Source: Umezawaea sp049997955 (GTDB lineage Bacteria > Actinomycetota > Actinomycetes > Mycobacteriales > Pseudonocardiaceae). Taken from it: a stretch of DNA of 64,000 nt. The notes beneath the pieces were generated by a model. It was not told where the DNA came from and searched no databases. It saw only the letters and a program-made list of their open reading frames with translations. Below are positions 34,943-42,682 of this stretch, one piece after another. A program made the translations under genes and the position numbers. Within the stretch, counting starts at the first letter, position 1; each line of letters opens with the position of its first letter. The DNA lies in assembly GCA_049997955.1 (NCBI GenBank), contig JAEBDY010000006.1:248001-312000 (forward strand). The letters are read 5' to 3'.

Positions 34943-35896
34943 TCACGCGAGTGAGTAGGCGATTCCGTCCAGGATGTCGTGTTCACTCGCGATCAGCTCG
35001 TCGACGCCCGTGTGAGCGGCCAGGTGATCGGCGATGGTGCGCACGACCAGGGCCCCTCCGATGATCACGTCGACCCGGCCGGGGTGCATCGACCCGACGG
35101 CCGCGCGCTCGTCGCGGGTCATCGTGAGCAGCCGCCCGGTGATCTCGCGGACCTGCTCCAGCGGGATCCGGGTCAGGTGGATCTCGGCCGGGTCGTACTC
35201 CGTCATCTCCTTGGCGATGGCGGCCAGCGTCGTCACGGTCCCCGCCACGCCGATCCAGCCGCGCGCCTCGGCGACCGGCACGACGGCGAACGCCTCCGCC
35301 AGCACGTCGCCCGCCACCCGCACCGCCTCGTCGACCTCGGCGGCCGTCGGCGGGTCGGACCGCAGGCAGCGCTCCGTCAGCCGCACGCAGCCGATGTCGA
35401 CCGACCGCGCGGCCTCGACGGTCCCGCGCACGCCGTCCCACGAGCCGAGGACCAGCTCGGTGGAACCGCCGCCGACGTCGGACACCAGGAACGGCCCGTC
35501 CTCGGGCAGCTGGTCGGCGACGGCACCGGTGAACGACAGCCGGGCCTCCTCGTCGCCGGTGATCACCTCGGCCTCGACGCCGAGGACCTCGGCGGTCATC
35601 GCGAAGAACTCGTCGCGGTTGGCGGCGTCGCGCGTCGCGGACGTGGCGACCATCCGCACCCGTTCGGTTCCCTTGCGCCGCAACACCGCCGTGTAGTCGA
35701 GCAGGGCGGCCCGCGTGCGAGCGATGGCCTCCGGGGCGAGCACGCCCGTGGCGTCCACGCCCTGGCCGAGCCGGACCACGCGCATCTCGCGGTGGACGTC
35801 GCGCAGCCAGTGGGCGCCGTCGTCGCCCGTGGTCACGTCAGCGACCAGCAGGCGGATCGAGTTCGTCCCGCAGTCGATCGCGGCCACCCGTGCCAT
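34943..35896 (-). CDS. Ppx/GppA-family exopolyphosphatase
   Basis: A 317-residue phosphatase of the actin-like ATPase superfamily. The first phosphate loop is AAIDCGTNSIRLLVAD and the second is FLVSDVGGGSTELVLG; ITGDEEARLSF is also conserved. It hydrolyses polyphosphate and/or pppGpp; the short form without the C-terminal HD domain is the usual actinobacterial type. AGGAGG precedes the ATG. The neighbourhood with DUF501, DivIC-like and enolase genes is typical of actinobacteria. Confidence 0.93.
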   Translation of the reverse strand: MARVAAIDCGTNSIRLLVADVTTGDDGAHWLRDVHREMRVVRLGQGVDATGVLAPEAIARTRAALLDYTAVLRRKGTERVRMVATSATRDAANRDEFFAMTAEVLGVEAEVITGDEEARLSFTGAVADQLPEDGPFLVSDVGGGSTELVLGSWDGVRGTVEAARSVDIGCVRLTERCLRSDPPTAAEVDEAVRVAGDVLAEAFAVVPVAEARGWIGVAGTVTTLAAIAKEMTEYDPAEIHLTRIPLEQVREITGRLLTMTRDERAAVGSMHPGRVDVIIGGALVVRTIADHLAAHTGVDELIASEHDILDGIAYSLA

Positions 35897-35959
35897 CGTC
35901 AGTCCTCCTCGTGTGGTGCTCGCGCAGGACGGTAGCGACCCGGCTCCACCACGAACGAC

Positions 35960-35992
35960 GGAGGGGAACCCAGCGGCGCTGGGTTCCCCTCC
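35960..35992. terminator. Hairpin terminator downstream of the long-tailed lytic transglycosylase gene
   Basis: Arms GGAGGGGAACCCAGC (35960-35974) and GCTGGGTTCCCCTCC (35978-35992), 15 bp, GGC loop, 22 bp past the minus-strand stop at 36014. Confidence 0.75.
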
Positions 35993-36013
35993 GGACGCGA
36001 AGCGTTCGACGTT

Positions 36014-37339
36014 CTAAGTGGGAAGGTTCGACGACAACGACGTGGCCACCGAACCACCCGCGGGCGCGGTCGTCGTCGTGGTGGTCGTGGTCGTCGTGGT
36101 GGGAGTCGGGCAGCCCGGCGGCACCGAGATCGTGGTGGTGGTCGTCGGAGCGGTCGTCGTCGTGCTCGTGGTGGTGCCTGTGGTGGTGGTCGTCGTCGGG
36201 AACGTCGGGCAGCTCGGGATCAGCGTTGTCGTCGTCGTGCTGCCCGGCTTCGACGTGGTGGTCGTGGTGGTGGTCGTCGTGGTCGACTTCGTCGTGGTCG
36301 TCGTGGTCGTGCTGGACGACGAGGAGGACGAGGACGACGGCGGGTTCGACGAGCCGGGGGTGCCCGGCGTCGGGTCGCCGCCCACCGGGGTGGTGTCGTC
36401 GTACGGCGGGATGTAGTCGGAGTCCGAGCCGCTGAGGTCCGGCAGCGAGTCCACGCCCTGCTCGTACTGGATCGCCCACGCCATGACCGTCGCGACGTAC
36501 TCGTCGGAGTGGTTGTAGCGGAAGATCGCCTGCGCCCGCTGTTCCGAGTTGTCCATGTCGCCGCCACCGGAGCACAGGTAGTTGCCCGAGCCGACCGTGG
36601 CGTCGTAGATGTTGTTCGGGTTGCTCTGGCCGTCGCCGTTGCCGTCCGCCGCGAAGGCCGCCCACGTGCCGGGGATGAACTGCATCGGGCCGACCGCGCG
36701 GTCCCAGGTCGAGTTGCCGTCGAACGCGCCGCCGTCGGTGTCGTGGATCGCGGCGAAGCCCTGGCCGTCGAGCACCGGACCGAGGATGGCGGGGCTCGCG
36801 TTGCCCTGGGCGTCCACCAGGCCGCCGCGCGCGTGGTTCGACTCGATGCGGCCGATGCTGGCGAGCAGCGACCACGTCATGTTGCAGCCGGGCTTGGTGG
36901 TGGCCAAGCGCTCCTCGGCCCTCTGGTAGGCCTCCAGCATGACGCCGGGGATGCCGGGAACGCCCTCGCCGAGGTCGTCGAACGGGCTCAGCCCGCCGCG
37001 CAGCGACTCCAGGTCGTCCGCGTCCGCGAGGAACGCGGCGCTCAGCTCGTCGGTCTCGGGCAGCCTGCCGCCCGCGCCTAGGTCCTCGTCGGTGACCCCG
37101 CGGGCGCGGATCGCGCTCAGCACGTCACCGGGGCCCGGCGATTCGGCGGAGATGTCGGAACGGCCGGAGGCGTTGATCCAGTCGAGGGTGCCGGTCCCGG
37201 TCAGCAGCGTGGGCGCGAGCATCGCGCAGGTGACGGTGGCGGCTACCCCCCACTGGCGAGGTGTCATCGTCGCGGTACCCACGACGACCCTTCTCGCCTT
37301 GCGCTTGCGGCCCCGTTTTTTCCGCACTGCCACGAACAC
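36014..37339 (-). CDS. Lytic transglycosylase with poly-threonine tail
   Basis: A 441-residue exported enzyme cleaving peptidoglycan glycan strands. A basic N-terminus and membrane segment (WGVAATVTCAMLAPTLLTG) precede the MltB-like SLT domain (about 140-300) with catalytic Glu in SIGRIESNHARGG, WDRAVGPMQFIPGTWAAFA and SGNYLCSGGGDM. From about residue 335 the protein is almost only Thr, Ser and Pro (runs of 7-11 Thr, two Cys), likely a cell-wall spanning or glycosylated stalk. The DNA there is a trinucleotide (GTC/GTG) repeat. GTG start; AGGGAGTGA upstream. The catalytic domain resembles the one at 41670-42512. Confidence 0.9.
   Translation of the reverse strand: MFVAVRKKRGRKRKARRVVVGTATMTPRQWGVAATVTCAMLAPTLLTGTGTLDWINASGRSDISAESPGPGDVLSAIRARGVTDEDLGAGGRLPETDELSAAFLADADDLESLRGGLSPFDDLGEGVPGIPGVMLEAYQRAEERLATTKPGCNMTWSLLASIGRIESNHARGGLVDAQGNASPAILGPVLDGQGFAAIHDTDGGAFDGNSTWDRAVGPMQFIPGTWAAFAADGNGDGQSNPNNIYDATVGSGNYLCSGGGDMDNSEQRAQAIFRYNHSDEYVATVMAWAIQYEQGVDSLPDLSGSDSDYIPPYDDTTPVGGDPTPGTPGSSNPPSSSSSSSSSTTTTTTTKSTTTTTTTTTTSKPGSTTTTTLIPSCPTFPTTTTTTGTTTSTTTTAPTTTTTISVPPGCPTPTTTTTTTTTTTAPAGGSVATSLSSNLPT
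36055..36330. repeat. Trinucleotide-repeat DNA encoding the Thr-rich tail
   Basis: Long runs of GTC, GTG and GTA/GTT triplets on the + strand (ACN threonine codons on the coding strand), broken by short non-repeat segments at about 36100-36130 and 36195-36250. The purity of the triplet runs makes length change by replication slippage likely. Confidence 0.75.
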
Positions 37340-37575
37340 TCACTCCCTGAGCCTCATCGCCACCCGCCGAACCCGAGTTCGACGAACCGCGTCACGCGCT
37401 CTGCCCCGACTGCAACCCTGCCTCATTGACATCGCGCTGTCACGGGAACCAGTTACCCAAACGGCACAACTTTGTCTAACGAACCGGCGGTGAAACGGGT
37501 GTGCGGTCGGTTTTTCACGGTTGACGGAGCTCGCGGGCACCGATCGTCCGGCGTAGGCCGAACGGCCGCGTCCGT

Positions 37576-38061
37576 TCAGGCGGAGGGAGTCGCGCAGTCG
37601 CCGCTGGGCCACGAACCCGCGAGGCGGTCCAGCGCTTCGTCGCCGAACGGGTTCACACCGCGGCCGACGGACAGCGAGTGGGCCACGTGGACGTGCAGGC
37701 ACTTGACCCGGTCCGGCATGCCGCCCGCGGTGACCTTCGTGCCGAGCGACTCGATCGCGTCCCGCTCCGCGAGGTACGCCTCGTGCGCCCGCAGGTACGC
37801 GGCCGCCAGCTCCTCGTCCTCGGCGAGCCGTTCGGTCATCTCGCGCATCAGGCCGGAACCTTCGAGCGTGCTGACCAACGAGTTCAACCGCGAGCAGGTC
37901 AGGTAGTACAGCGTCGGGAACGGCGTGCCGTCCTCCAGCCGGGGGTTGGTCTGCACGACCGACGCGTGCCCGCTGGGGCAGCGCGCCGAGATCGTCCGCA
38001 TCCCCCGCGGCGCCCGGCCGAGCTGGGACGCCACGAAGTCGCGGTCCTCCTGTGCGATCAC
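37576..38061 (-). CDS. DUF501-family protein
   Basis: A 161-residue protein of the conserved actinobacterial DUF501 family, with RTISARCPSGHASVVQTNPR, TPFPTLYYLTCSRL and VKCLHVHVAHSLSVGRGVNP. The two CxxGH/HVHVAH regions could bind a metal, but no activity is established. GTG 38061 is preceded by GGAGG. It is 28 bp after the DivIC-like gene and in an operon with it. The 236-bp gap after it (37340-37575) is the leader of the transglycosylase gene, in which I saw no recognisable riboswitch. Confidence 0.9.
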   Translation of the reverse strand: MIAQEDRDFVASQLGRAPRGMRTISARCPSGHASVVQTNPRLEDGTPFPTLYYLTCSRLNSLVSTLEGSGLMREMTERLAEDEELAAAYLRAHEAYLAERDAIESLGTKVTAGGMPDRVKCLHVHVAHSLSVGRGVNPFGDEALDRLAGSWPSGDCATPSA

Positions 38062-38089
38062 CGCGTCCTCCGCGGGGTGGAGCAGATCG

Positions 38090-38590
38090 TCATTTCCTCG
38101 CCACCGACTGCCACAACTGCTGGTACCAAGACGTGTCCGCGGCCGGCGCCTTGGCCGGCCTCTCCTCTTCGGGTGTGCGCTCCGCGTCGCCGGGGAGCTG
38201 AACGATGTAGGGCGTCTCGCCGGGCCGCACGTAGTGCAGCCGCTTGCGCGCCTCGGCCTCGACCTGCGCCGGGTCGCCCAGCTCGGCCTTCCGCTGCTCC
38301 AGCTTCGCCACCTCTTCGGAGAGCTGGCCCTGCTGGGCGGTCACCTGCCGCAGCTCGTCGCGCTGCGCCAGGTACGTCCGCAGCGGCACGGCGATGCTGA
38401 GCGCGAGCGCGCACAGCACCATGGCGAGCAGCGCGGCCCGACGCGTGCCGGACATGCCGAACGCGCCACCGGTGCCCGCTCCCGCACGAGTGCGGGCCCG
38501 GCTCGGCGCGGGACGGCGGGCGCGGTCAGGCCGGGCCGCCGCCGGAGCTGGGCTCCGTCGGCGGCGCCGGTCCCGATCGGCTTCGGGCAT
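38090..38590 (-). CDS. DivIC/FtsB-like septum formation initiator
   Basis: A 166-residue bitopic membrane protein. The N-terminal 45 residues are Arg/Pro-rich and cytoplasmic, followed by one membrane helix (ALLAMVLCALALSIAVPLRTY) and an extracytoplasmic coiled coil (about 75-100, AQRDELRQVTAQQGQLSEEV) with the family's EARKRLHYVRPGETPYIVQLP. It is a cell-division protein linking FtsL/FtsQ at the septum. It starts 5 bp after the enolase stop, a conserved actinobacterial arrangement. Confidence 0.9.
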   Translation of the reverse strand: MPEADRDRRRRRSPAPAAARPDRARRPAPSRARTRAGAGTGGAFGMSGTRRAALLAMVLCALALSIAVPLRTYLAQRDELRQVTAQQGQLSEEVAKLEQRKAELGDPAQVEAEARKRLHYVRPGETPYIVQLPGDAERTPEEERPAKAPAADTSWYQQLWQSVARK

Positions 38591-38595
38591 GGGGC

Positions 38596-39882
38596 TCAGG
38601 CTTCCGGCGTGTACCGCGGGAAGGCCAGGTCGCCCGCGTAGCGAGCGGCGTCGCCCAGGGTCTCCTCGATGCGGAGGAGCTGGTTGTACTTCGCCGTGCG
38701 CTCGCCGCGGGCGGGAGCACCGGTCTTGATCTGGCCGACACCGGTCGCGACCGCGAGGTCCGCGATGGTGGTGTCCTCGGTCTCGCCGGAGCGGTGGCTC
38801 ATCATCGACTTGTAGCCGTACGACGTGGCCAGCGAGACCGCGTCGAGGGTCTCCGACAGCGTGCCGATCTGGTTGACCTTCACCAGCAGCGCGTTGGCGG
38901 CGCGGCGGGAGATGCCCTCTTCGAGGCGCTCCGGGTTGGTGACGAACAGGTCGTCGCCGACGATCTGGACGCGCTCGCCCAGCTCGGCGGTCATCTGCAC
39001 CCAGCCGTCCCAGTCGTCCTCGGACAGCGGGTCCTCGATGGAGACCATCGGGTAGGCGTTGACCAGCTCGGTGTAGTAGCCGGTCATCTGCTCGGCGCTG
39101 CGCTTGGACTTCTCGAACGTGTACGCGCCGTCGGAGTAGAACTCCGTCGCCGCCACGTCCAGCGCGAGCGCGATGTCGCGGCCCGGCGTGAAGCCCGCCT
39201 TCTCGATCGCGACCAGGATCAGGTCCAGCGCGTCGCGGTTGCTCGACAGGTTCGGCGCGAAGCCGCCCTCGTCGCCCAGACCGGTAGCCAGGCCCTTGCC
39301 CTTCAGCACGGACTTCAGCGCGTGGTACACCTCGGTGCCCCAGCGCAGCCCCTCGCGGAAGGACTCCGCGCCGATCGGCGCGATCATGAACTCCTGGATG
39401 TCGACATCGGTGTCGGCGTGCGAGCCGCCGTTCAGGATGTTCAGCATCGGCACCGGGAGGACGTGCGCGTTCGGGCCGCCGATGTAGCGGAACAGCTCGA
39501 GTCCGCTGGACGTCGCCGCCGCCTTGCACACGGCGAGCGAAACGCCGAGGATCGCGTTCGCGCCGAGGCGCGACTTGTCCGGGGTGCCGTCCAGGTCGAC
39601 GAGCTTCTGGTCGACCACCCGCTGTTCCACGGCCTCGATGCCCACGAGCTCGGGACCGATCTCGTCCAGTACCGCGGTGACCGCGCGGAGAACACCCTTG
39701 CCGTTGTAGCGCTTGGGGTCGCCGTCGCGCAGCTCGACCGCCTCGTGCTCACCGGTCGAAGCCCCGGAGGGAACCGCGGCGCGCTCCAACGTCCCGTCGT
39801 CCAGCGCCACCTCCACCTCGACCGTGGGGTTGCCTCGGGAATCCAGGATCTCCCGTGCGCCGACCTGCTCGATGACCGCCAC
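38596..39882 (-). CDS. eno: Enolase
   Basis: A 428-residue glycolytic enzyme interconverting 2-phosphoglycerate and phosphoenolpyruvate. Full length, with AREILDSRGNPTVEVEV at the N-terminus, SGASTGEHEA, GDEGGFAPN, metal ligands in ALDVAATEF, SIEDPLSEDDWDGW and GDDLFVTN, the catalytic lysine in LLVKVNQIG and the signature SHRSGETEDTTIADL. GTG start with GGGAG upstream. First gene of the eno-divIC-DUF501 unit. Confidence 0.98.
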   Translation of the reverse strand: MAVIEQVGAREILDSRGNPTVEVEVALDDGTLERAAVPSGASTGEHEAVELRDGDPKRYNGKGVLRAVTAVLDEIGPELVGIEAVEQRVVDQKLVDLDGTPDKSRLGANAILGVSLAVCKAAATSSGLELFRYIGGPNAHVLPVPMLNILNGGSHADTDVDIQEFMIAPIGAESFREGLRWGTEVYHALKSVLKGKGLATGLGDEGGFAPNLSSNRDALDLILVAIEKAGFTPGRDIALALDVAATEFYSDGAYTFEKSKRSAEQMTGYYTELVNAYPMVSIEDPLSEDDWDGWVQMTAELGERVQIVGDDLFVTNPERLEEGISRRAANALLVKVNQIGTLSETLDAVSLATSYGYKSMMSHRSGETEDTTIADLAVATGVGQIKTGAPARGERTAKYNQLLRIEETLGDAARYAGDLAFPRYTPEA

Positions 39883-40027
39883 TTGCGCTCCCTATTCAGC
39901 TGCATGTCGTCTCAGGGCCGAGCCTACTTGTGCGGCTTCGGCCCTTGGCGCAGGCACGCGAAATGCTGTGGTGATCACCAGGACACACGTCCGAATGGTG
40001 GACCTGTCCACGCGCCCGTCCGACCGG

Positions 40028-40033
40028 CAGGAT
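40028..40033 (+). promoter_or_regulatory. Candidate leaderless promoter (-10) of the alpha/beta-hydrolase gene
   Basis: CAGGAT ends seven bases before ATG 40041, the leaderless spacing; no ribosome-binding site. Confidence 0.35.
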
Positions 40034-40040
40034 CTGCGGG

Positions 40041-40790
40041 ATGACGGTTCACGTGCGAAGAGGTGGGACCGACGGCCCGGCGCTCGTGCTGCTGCACGGG
40101 CTGGGCGCGACCGGCGACGTGTGGCTCACCGCCGCCCAGGCGTGGCCGGGCACGTGGATCGCGCCCGACCTGCCGGGACACGGCCGATCGGACCCGCTGC
40201 CGGAGTACTCGTTCGGCTCGCTCGCCACCGCGCTCGCGCCGGTCGTGCCGACCGACCGGCCCGTCGTGGTGCTCGGGCACTCGCTCGGCGGCGTGGTGGC
40301 CCTCGCGCTGGGCTCCGGCCGGTACGGGCCGCGGGTCGACGCGGTGTGCGGCCTCGGCGTCAAGGTCCGCTGGACGGAGCAGGAACTCGCCAAGTCCGCC
40401 GAACTGGCGGCCCGGCCGTCGAAGGTGTTCGCGTCCCGCGACGAGGCCGCCGAGCGGGCGCTGAAGGTCGCCGGGCTGTGGCAGCTCGTGCCCGCGGACT
40501 CGGCGCTGGTCGACAACGCGCTGGTGGAGACCGCCGACGGGTGGCGACTCGCCCTGGACCCGGCCACCTACGGCGTCGGCGCCCCGGACATGGCGGCGCT
40601 GATCGCGGACAGCCGGGCGCACGTCGTGCTGGCGGCGGGCGACCGCGACCCGATGTGCCCACCCGAACACCTGCTCGACGCGCACCCCCAGGGCGTGGTC
40701 CTCCCCGGACTGGGCCACAACGCGCACGTCGAGAAGCCCGACGCGCTGATCCCCCTGCTCACCGGGCTGCACGCCACCCTGGTCGGGTGA
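40041..40790 (+). CDS. Alpha/beta-fold hydrolase
   Basis: A 249-residue hydrolase. HGLGATGDVW supplies the oxyanion hole, Ser81 lies in VLGHSLGGVVAL, the acid in AAGDRDPMCPPEH and the histidine in LGHNAHVEKP, so the triad is complete. No signal peptide. It stands alone between enolase (divergent) and a TPR gene. Substrate is unknown; similar folds serve as esterases, C-C hydrolases or lactonases. Confidence 0.85.
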   Translation: MTVHVRRGGTDGPALVLLHGLGATGDVWLTAAQAWPGTWIAPDLPGHGRSDPLPEYSFGSLATALAPVVPTDRPVVVLGHSLGGVVALALGSGRYGPRVDAVCGLGVKVRWTEQELAKSAELAARPSKVFASRDEAAERALKVAGLWQLVPADSALVDNALVETADGWRLALDPATYGVGAPDMAALIADSRAHVVLAAGDRDPMCPPEHLLDAHPQGVVLPGLGHNAHVEKPDALIPLLTGLHATLVG

Positions 40791-40852
40791 AAGTCCACTC
40801 GACACGGAGTCATGTCATCCGGACGGCTGTCGAGGAAGACGCGACGGATCGG

Positions 40853-40858
40853 TAGCGT
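40853..40858 (+). promoter_or_regulatory. Candidate -10 box of the TPR-protein gene
   Basis: TAGCGT matches TAnnnT and ends ten bases before ATG 40869, implying a leader of at most a few bases. Confidence 0.4.
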
Positions 40859-40868
40859 TGATCGAACC

Positions 40869-41258
40869 ATGACCGACAGCACCTTCGAGGCGTTCCGCCG
40901 AGCCGAGGCGCTGATGTCCGAACGCCGTCCCCTGGAGGCGTTGCGGGAGCTGCGCAAGGTGCTCGACGCCGCGCCGGACGTCCCAAGCGTGCAACTGCTC
41001 GCCGGGCGGGCCTACCTGGGGTCCGCCCAGCTCAACCGTGCCGAGGAAGCGTTCCGCAAGGTGCTGGAGATCGATCCGAGCGACCACTACGCGCGGTTCG
41101 CGCTCGGGAAGACGTTGCAGCGGCAGAGCCGGTTCCCGGAGGCGCTGGCCCAGTTGCGGATGGCGGCGGCGATGAACCCGTCCCCGGAGTACCAGGAGGC
41201 GTTGGGGGAGGTCGCGGCGCGGATCGCCGTGGATCGGGATCGGCGGCGGGAGAACTAG
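40869..41258 (+). CDS. Tetratricopeptide-repeat protein
   Basis: A 129-residue protein made of about three TPR units: FRRAEALMSERRPLEALREL, LLAGRAYLGSAQLNRAEEAF and ARFALGKTLQRQSRFPEALAQL. No other domain, signal or membrane segment. TPR units mediate protein contacts; the partner is unknown. ATG 40869 is favoured by the nearby -10 box over an upstream in-frame start at 40812. Wobble positions become G-rich towards the 3' end, next to repeat R1. Confidence 0.85.
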   Translation: MTDSTFEAFRRAEALMSERRPLEALRELRKVLDAAPDVPSVQLLAGRAYLGSAQLNRAEEAFRKVLEIDPSDHYARFALGKTLQRQSRFPEALAQLRMAAAMNPSPEYQEALGEVAARIAVDRDRRREN

Positions 41259-41352
41259 GGTCGCTGGTGGTGCGGGGCGGTTGGGTCGGTTTCGTTGGTC
41301 ATGCTTTGTGGGTCGTTGCTTTGTGGGTCAGGGCGCTGGGTGGCGGTTTGGT

Positions 41353-41458
41353 CTCACCCCGATCGCGGATTGTTTCGATGACCCTTCCGCTTTGTCAAGG
41401 CGGGAAGATACCTTGACAAAGCGGAAGGGTCATGAAGGGCGCTCAGGATCGGGGTGAG
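41353..41458 (+). repeat. Structured repeat R1, copy 2
   Basis: A nested palindrome. Outer arms CTCACCCCGATC (41353-41364) and GATCGGGGTGAG (41447-41458) are perfect. The inner arms 41378-41400 and 41411-41433 form a perfect 23-bp stem (core CCGCTTTGTCAAGG) with a 10-nt loop. It lies in the 411-bp gap 41259-41669, which holds no gene and is markedly rich in G and T on the + strand. Confidence 0.88.
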
Positions 41459-41669
41459 GCCGGGGAGTGGGTTCGAACTCGGCCGGGTTGGTTTCGTTAG
41501 ACCGAGTTCTGTTGGACCGAGTTTCGTTGGACTGGGGGCTGCTGGTCCGATTTTGTGACGTGCCCGGTCATGTTGTGCGCTCTTTTACGCTGGTCAGCGA
41601 CTCGTGGGTCCACGGGGGATGCTTGGCGCGCACTTGTGTTCTTGCGTCTTCGCGCTTGCTGGGGTGGAG

Positions 41670-42512
41670 CTAGATGGTGGTGCTGGCCCTTGCGTAGGCG
41701 TCTGCGCCGCTGAACACGTTCTGGCCGTACTCGGTCGAGTTGTTGTACTGCCACACGGCGGCCCACCAGCCCTCGCTGCTGCCCATGTCGCGGTTGCCCG
41801 AGCACAGGTAGCGGGCGGTGGCCAAGGCCGAGTCGTCGATGTTCTGCGGGTCGGGTGGGCTGCCGTCGCCGTTGGCGCGCTGCGCGTACTTGACCCACGT
41901 CGTGGGGATGAACTGCATCGGGCCGACCGCGCGGTCCCAGGTCGTGTCGCCGTCCAGGGTGCCGCCGTCGGTGTCGTCGATGGCCTTGACGCCCGGTCTG
42001 CCGTCCAGCGGGATGCCGACGATCGGGAGGGTCGTCTTTCCGTCGTCGCCGAGCTTGGCGCCGTTGATGAAGCCGTGGTGCGACTCGACCCGGCCCACGC
42101 CCGCGAGGGTGGCCCACGAGATCCGGCACGACGGCGACTGCGCCCTCATCACCAGGTCGGCCAGCGCGTACGCGCGCAGCGCCCGGCGCGGGATGTCGGT
42201 CTTCTCGGACACCTTGCGGGTCCACTCGTCCACCGGGTCGACTTCGCCCGCCTGGGCACCGGACGGGGCCGCCTGCGGGACCTGGCCCGCCGCGTCCGGC
42301 ACGTCCGAGCCTGGCTCGATCAACTGGAGCGGCACCGGGAAGTCGGCCTTCGGCTGCACGACCGGCTTGCGGTCCAGCGCGGCCAGGCCCCACGCGCCCG
42401 CAGCGACGATCATGACCAGGAGGAGGGCGAGGCCCATCCGTCCGGCCAGGCCGCCTGCCCCGCCGCGCGAGCGCGGCGAGGGGTCGAGCTTGGACGGCGG
42501 AGTCACAACCAC
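41670..42512 (-). CDS. Lytic murein transglycosylase (MltB-like)
   Basis: A 280-residue exported peptidoglycan lyase. After a short cytoplasmic stretch, one membrane helix (GLALLLVMIVAAGAWGLAAL) and a linker, the SLT domain has catalytic Glu in GVGRVESHHGFINGA, WDRAVGPMQFIPTTWVKYA and ATARYLCSGNRDM. It resembles the catalytic domain of the 36014-37339 protein but lacks the Thr tail. GTG 42512 is one possible start; further in-frame starts up to 42575 would add an unrelated N-terminus. No ribosome-binding site is clear. Confidence 0.88.
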   Translation of the reverse strand: MVVTPPSKLDPSPRSRGGAGGLAGRMGLALLLVMIVAAGAWGLAALDRKPVVQPKADFPVPLQLIEPGSDVPDAAGQVPQAAPSGAQAGEVDPVDEWTRKVSEKTDIPRRALRAYALADLVMRAQSPSCRISWATLAGVGRVESHHGFINGAKLGDDGKTTLPIVGIPLDGRPGVKAIDDTDGGTLDGDTTWDRAVGPMQFIPTTWVKYAQRANGDGSPPDPQNIDDSALATARYLCSGNRDMGSSEGWWAAVWQYNNSTEYGQNVFSGADAYARASTTI

Positions 42513-42682
42513 GCGACCCAGGCTACGTGCCAAATCGGCGCGTGACCGGGATGTGATCAGTGTCGAACGGAGCAACCTTTACCGGTCTGACCGTTTTGCC
42601 TGCATCTGCCGGGTGAACGCGACCCACCCTCGGCTTTTTCCCTTGAACGCCGAGGCAACTCCGCAGGGGGGCGGAACCCCGG

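Noticed and set aside
37340..37575. Cyclic di-AMP (ydaO-type) riboswitch upstream of the lytic transglycosylase
   Set aside because: Such riboswitches often precede actinobacterial wall hydrolases, so I looked for one, but I could not match its conserved core motifs here or upstream of the 41670-42512 gene.
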